Positions 60,705 through 64,000 of a DNA stretch of 64,000 bases are shown here, piece by piece; positions within the stretch are counted from its first letter, which is position 1, and each line of letters begins with the position of its first letter. Below the pieces are notes generated by a model that was not told the DNA's origin, did not search any database, and saw only the letters and a list, made by a program, of their open reading frames with translations. Both the position numbers and the translations under genes were made by a program. The stretch comes from Flavobacteriales bacterium (GTDB taxonomy: Bacteria; Bacteroidota; Bacteroidia; Flavobacteriales_F; PHOS-HE28), in the NCBI GenBank assembly GCA_016700415.1, contig CP065018.1, positions 62,001 to 126,000 of the forward strand. The letters are read 5' to 3'.

Positions 60705-63068
60705 TCAGTTCCGCAACACCTTTCCAGTAGTAATGATGCTCTGCAACCGCTCCAACGTCTTCCGCTGCATGCACAGCTCCAAGAACGTCTTCCGCTCGAG
60801 GTCCAGCAGGTATTGCTCGGAAACCTCCGTGATCTCCGAGAGGTCGCCGCCGCACATGACGTAGCCGAGCTTTTCGCTGATGAGCGCATCGTGCTCGCTG
60901 ATGTAGTTGCCGCTTTGCATGCTGTTGGCGCCGACGTAGACGATGCCGAGGCCTTCCTTGCCGAGCACCTTGATGTCGCGGCGCATGGGCGGCTTGGTGT
61001 AGCCCTTGCTCCAGAGGTCGAGCGCGCAGGCCTTGGCGTGGGCGAGCTGGTGGGCGCGGCTCACGATCACTTCGTCCTGGCCGGGGCGGAGGTAGCCCAG
61101 GTCGAAGGCTTCTTCGCCGCTGGTGCTCACTTTGGCCTGGCCGATGGTGAGGAAGCGCTCGCGCATCCGGTTGATGCGGATGTCGCCTTCCTTCAGTTCG
61201 TCGCTGAGGCGCAACGCGAATTCCTTGGTGCCGCCGCCGCCGGGGATCACGCCGACGCCGAATTCCACGAGGCCCATGTAGGTCTCGGCGTGCGCCACCA
61301 CTTTGTCCGCGTGCATGCAGAGCTCGGTGCCGCCGCCGAGGCAGAGCTGGTGTGGTGCGGCCACCACGGGGATGCTGCTGTGGCGCATGCGCATAATGGT
61401 GTTCTGGAAGGTGCGGATGGCCATGTCGAGGTCCTCGTATTCCTGCTCCACGGCCATCATGAAGATCATGCCCACGTTGGCGCCGGCGCTGAAGAGCGCG
61501 CCGTCGTTGTAGACCACGAGGCCTTTGTAGCCCTGCTCGGCGAGGTCGATCGCTTTGTTGAGGCCTTGGATCACCTCCGCGCCGAAGGTGTTCATCTTGC
61601 TGCTCCAGCTCACGGCGAGGATACCGTCGCCGAGGTCGCGCACGGTGGCGTCCTTGTTCTTCCAGACGATGCTGCTCTCCGGCATGTCGGCCAGCACGAT
61701 CAGTCCTTCCTGACCCGGCACCGGCTTGTAGCTCTTACTCGGGATGTCATAGAACAGCCGCACGCCTCCTTCGCGCTTGTAGAACTGCGTGTTGCCAGCG
61801 GCCACGAAGTCCTTCACCCAAGGCGCCGCCTTGATGCCCTTCGCATCCATGTCGGCCAGCACTTCCTTCACACCGATCGCTTCCCAAGCTTCAAATGGTC
61901 CCAGCTCCCAACCGAAGCCGGCGCGCATGCCGTCGTCGATGCGGTACAGCTCGTCGCTGATCTCGGGGATGCGGTTGCTCACGTAAGCGAACATCGCTTG
62001 GAAGGAGCGGCGGTAGAATTCACCGGCCTTGTCGGTGCCGTGGTACACGAGCTTCGTGCGTTCGCGCAGGTCGTCCACCTTCTTGGCCGCGTCCAGCGTG
62101 GCGAACTTGGGCTTCACCTGCGGTTTGTACTCTAGTGTTTTCAGATCGAGGGAAAGGATCTCGCCTTTCTTGCTGCTGCGGTCCTTGAAGTAAAAGCCCT
62201 TACCGGTCTTGCTGCCGAGCATTTGCTTCTCAACCATTTTCTGGAGGTAGTCCGGAATGGCGAAGAGATCGTTGCGTTCGTCCTTAGGGCAGTTGTCCTT
62301 CACGCCCTGCGCGACTTTCACCAGCGTGTCCAGTCCTACGACATCCGCCGTGCGGAAGGTGGCGCTCTTGGGACGGCCCAATACAGGACCAGTGAGGCGG
62401 TCGACCTCTTCCACGGTAAGGCCCATCTCTTCCACCAAGTGGAACAGACCCATGATGCCGAACACGCCGATGCGATTGGCGATGAACGCGGGCGTGTCCT
62501 TGCACAGCACAGTGACCTTACCGAGCACGCGCTGGCCGTAATCTTCCAGGAAGCTGAGCACAGCGGGATCGGTACCCGGACCGGGGATGATCTCCAGCAA
62601 CTGCAGGTAGCGCGGCGGGTTGAAGAAGTGCGTGCCGCAGAAGTGTTTCTTGAAATCGTCGCTACGTCCTTCCGCGATCGCGTGGATCGGTATGCCGCTC
62701 GTGTTGGTAGTGATCAAGGTGCCCGGTGTGCGATACTTCTCCACGTTCGCCAGCACCTGCTGCTTGATGTCCAAGCGCTCGATCACAACTTCGATGATCC
62801 AGTCGCAGTCCTTGATCTTCGGTAGGTCATCGTCGAAGTTGCCGGTGCTGATCCGGCTCGCGAATTTCTTGTCGTAGATGGGAGAGGGGTTGCTCTTCAA
62901 CGCGAAGGTCAGCGCGTCGTTGACGATCTTGTTTCTGTCGGCTCCCTCTTTCGGGACGATGTCCAGCAGCAATACTTCACATCCCACGTTGGCGAAGTGG
63001 CATGCGATCCTACTACCCATTACGCCGCTTCCGAGGACGGCAACTTTTTTGATGGTACGGTTTGGCAT
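60705..63068 (-). CDS. Bifunctional 3-hydroxyacyl-CoA dehydrogenase/enoyl-CoA hydratase
   Basis: A 787-residue beta-oxidation enzyme with the domains in reverse order to E. coli FadB. The N-terminal NAD-binding domain has VLGSGVMGSRIACHFA (12-27) and the dehydrogenase helices (GTHFFNPPRYLQLLEIIPG, KVTVLCKDTPAFIANRIG). The crotonase domain lies at about 490-680 (FSAGANVGMIFMMA, LGGGTELCMHADKVV, GVGVIPGGGGTKEF). It hydrates enoyl-CoA and oxidises the 3-hydroxyacyl-CoA. It follows the MarR gene on the same strand, after a hairpin repeat, and would normally be followed by the thiolase. Confidence 0.94.
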   Translation of the reverse strand: MPNRTIKKVAVLGSGVMGSRIACHFANVGCEVLLLDIVPKEGADRNKIVNDALTFALKSNPSPIYDKKFASRISTGNFDDDLPKIKDCDWIIEVVIERLDIKQQVLANVEKYRTPGTLITTNTSGIPIHAIAEGRSDDFKKHFCGTHFFNPPRYLQLLEIIPGPGTDPAVLSFLEDYGQRVLGKVTVLCKDTPAFIANRIGVFGIMGLFHLVEEMGLTVEEVDRLTGPVLGRPKSATFRTADVVGLDTLVKVAQGVKDNCPKDERNDLFAIPDYLQKMVEKQMLGSKTGKGFYFKDRSSKKGEILSLDLKTLEYKPQVKPKFATLDAAKKVDDLRERTKLVYHGTDKAGEFYRRSFQAMFAYVSNRIPEISDELYRIDDGMRAGFGWELGPFEAWEAIGVKEVLADMDAKGIKAAPWVKDFVAAGNTQFYKREGGVRLFYDIPSKSYKPVPGQEGLIVLADMPESSIVWKNKDATVRDLGDGILAVSWSSKMNTFGAEVIQGLNKAIDLAEQGYKGLVVYNDGALFSAGANVGMIFMMAVEQEYEDLDMAIRTFQNTIMRMRHSSIPVVAAPHQLCLGGGTELCMHADKVVAHAETYMGLVEFGVGVIPGGGGTKEFALRLSDELKEGDIRINRMRERFLTIGQAKVSTSGEEAFDLGYLRPGQDEVIVSRAHQLAHAKACALDLWSKGYTKPPMRRDIKVLGKEGLGIVYVGANSMQSGNYISEHDALISEKLGYVMCGGDLSEITEVSEQYLLDLERKTFLELCMQRKTLERLQSIITTGKVLRN

Positions 63069-63083
63069 TTGGGGTTGATTTTT

Positions 63084-63174
63084 TCACCGCCACGACGCCA
63101 AGGACGCAAAGGCTACGCAACGCCAATGGAAATTCCTTGGCGGGACCGTGGCGTTCGTAGCGTCGTGGCGGTGA
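63084..63174. repeat. Intergenic hairpin repeat between MarR and FadB/J-like genes
   Basis: A 91-base element whose ends are a 15-base perfect inverted repeat, TCACCGCCACGACGC (63084-63098) / GCGTCGTGGCGGTGA (63160-63174). Inside is a second pair, GCCAAGG (63097-63103) / CCTTGGC (63135-63141). It resembles common dispersed intergenic repeats and could fold in the mRNA joining the two genes. Confidence 0.75.
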
Positions 63175-63179
63175 GGCAT

Positions 63180-63623
63180 TCACTTGAAGAGTTCGTCGTT
63201 GTCTAACAGCGTATTGATCTTGTTCATCACGTTATGGAAGGTCTGCAGCTGTCCGGCGGGGATCTTGGCCTGCACGACCTCATTGAAGCGGATCACGGTG
63301 TCCTTGCTCAGGTCGCGCATCTGTTTGCCCTTGGCCGTCAGCATCACCCGGCTCATGCGGCCATCGGAGCTGTCGGACACGCGCTTGATCAGACCTTCCG
63401 CTTCCATGTTCTTCAGGGTTCGCGTGAGGCTGCGTGCCTCCATGCCCATCTTGGGTCCGAGCTTGGTGCTTGGCGTTCCTTCGGGATCGATGTTCAGCAG
63501 CACATAGCCGATGCTCATCGAGCCGCCATGCTCTGAGGCCTTTTCATTGTAGCGCCGCATGATGCGATGCCACGCCCAGCGGATCGGATGGTCTATGGTC
63601 TCCTCGGGCCTCATGGTCGTCAC
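63180..63623 (-). CDS. MarR-family transcriptional regulator of beta-oxidation genes
   Basis: A 147-residue winged-helix regulator: STKLGPKMGMEARSLTRTLKNMEAEGLIKRV is the recognition region, and DSSDGRMSRVMLTAKGKQM is the wing. Dimerisation helices lie at both ends. Being first in the beta-oxidation operon, it probably represses these genes until a fatty acid or acyl-CoA binds. An operator-like palindrome lies at 63648-63661. A TACCTTCG box at 63637-63630 would start transcription at about the first ATG (63623), so the real start may be the ATG at 63614 (MRPEETIDHP). Confidence 0.9.
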   Translation of the reverse strand: MTTMRPEETIDHPIRWAWHRIMRRYNEKASEHGGSMSIGYVLLNIDPEGTPSTKLGPKMGMEARSLTRTLKNMEAEGLIKRVSDSSDGRMSRVMLTAKGKQMRDLSKDTVIRFNEVVQAKIPAGQLQTFHNVMNKINTLLDNDELFK

Positions 63624-63647
63624 AAGGTCCGAAGGTAATCAGGAATA

Positions 63648-63661
63648 GTATGCGTGCATAC
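63648..63661. promoter_or_regulatory. MarR-type operator upstream of the MarR gene
   Basis: GTATGC-GT-GCATAC, a perfect inverted repeat 25 bases upstream of the MarR start. It overlaps the TTTG (63664-63661, minus strand) that would be the -33 box. It has the same half-sites and spacing as the palindrome at 54105-54120. Confidence 0.65.
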
Positions 63662-63731
63662 AAAATAACAAACGTGAACAAGCCGCTTTCGTTGGATGCT
63701 TGGATCACGCTTGTATGCAGGAAGAAGCGCT

Positions 63732-64000
63732 TTAGCGGATCAAGCTCAGATGCCCGTGGAAGGTCTCGTTGTTGATCTGCACTTCGTAGAAGTATACCCC
63801 TTCGCTCGCGGGTCCACCGTTCTCCTGCTTACCGTCCCAGCCATTGTTGCCGCCGTTACTTTCATGGACGAGTTTGCCCCAGCGATCAAAGATCCGCAAC
63901 TGGAAACAGGGGTCAAGCGTTTGCGTCGACTTCAGCTTGAACCGGTCGTTCACATTGTCGTGGTTGGGCGTGAAAACATTGGGCAGCTCGAAGTGTACGA
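63732..64000 (-). CDS. T9SS type B sorting domain, C-terminal end of a larger gene
   Basis: The last 89 residues of a gene that continues beyond the window. They form a gliding-motility-associated C-terminal domain: LPNVFTPNHDNVNDRF, LRIFDRWGKLVHES, ASEGVYFYEVQINN. The arrangement is the same as in the gene at 8-1888. The passenger part is not visible. Confidence 0.87.
   Translation of the reverse strand, partial: VHFELPNVFTPNHDNVNDRFKLKSTQTLDPCFQLRIFDRWGKLVHESNGGNNGWDGKQENGGPASEGVYFYEVQINNETFHGHLSLIR

Overview
The window is a chromosomal piece of a high-GC member of the Bacteroidota, most likely an uncultured Flavobacteriales-type bacterium. The evidence is several secreted proteins with type IX secretion (T9SS) sorting domains, a SusC-like TonB-dependent receptor, PorV/PorQ-like barrels, hybrid-type propeller sensor kinases, and promoter boxes of the Bacteroidota TAnnTTTG type lying very close to start codons. 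I see no rRNA, tRNA, phage, integrase or CRISPR array.

Layout. 1-2 kb: T9SS type B cargo. 2.2-7.9 kb: a respiratory/stress block with a NorC-like cytochrome and NorB-like oxidase, a PAS histidine kinase plus a receiver-CRP fusion regulator, a cysteine dioxygenase-like cupin and a universal stress protein. Two near-identical CRP/FNR-type palindromes (2242-2257 and 7052-7065) sit in the promoters of this block. 8-12 kb: DCC thiol-disulfide protein, arginase-family ureohydrolase, intergenic repeats, PspC/PadR pair. 12-17 kb: T9SS esterase-like protein and its TonB receptor. 17-25 kb: permease, Spy-like proteins, RNA-processing metallo-beta-lactamase, tryptophan dioxygenase, TonB-domain proteins, S1/P1 nuclease. 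25.8-34 kb: two outer-membrane barrel genes, then hpt, adk and an overlapping chain obgE-PAP2-crcB-alkaline phosphatase. 34-41 kb: OmpA protein, sensor kinase, threonine aldolase, O-methyltransferase, Kelch protein. 41.5-45 kb: a tandemly duplicated pair (T9SS protein plus DUF4892-like protein), one copy truncated. 45-50.5 kb: giant propeller kinase with a LuxR regulator, plus membrane proteins.

50.6-63.6 kb is a fatty-acid beta-oxidation cluster (MarR regulator, FadB/J-like bifunctional enzyme, thiolase, acyl-CoA dehydrogenase) that has been broken up by later insertions. A GTATGC-N2-GCATAC palindrome lies in front of both the MarR gene and the distant acyl-CoA dehydrogenase, which points to one regulon. 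Between the bifunctional enzyme and the thiolase sits a low-GC, translationally coupled two-gene module (57666-60520). Its large protein joins a methyltransferase fold that has lost its catalytic motifs, a type I specificity-subunit-like segment and a HEPN-like RNxxAH helix; its small partner is membrane anchored. The module is bracketed by inverted copies of a roughly 100-base repeat, and a third copy lies on the far side of the thiolase. It is the best candidate in the window for an undescribed, possibly antiphage, system.

Two genes carry probable single-base frameshifts (PspC protein at 11533-11538; helix-hairpin-helix barrel near 26545-26550), which may be real or assembly errors.
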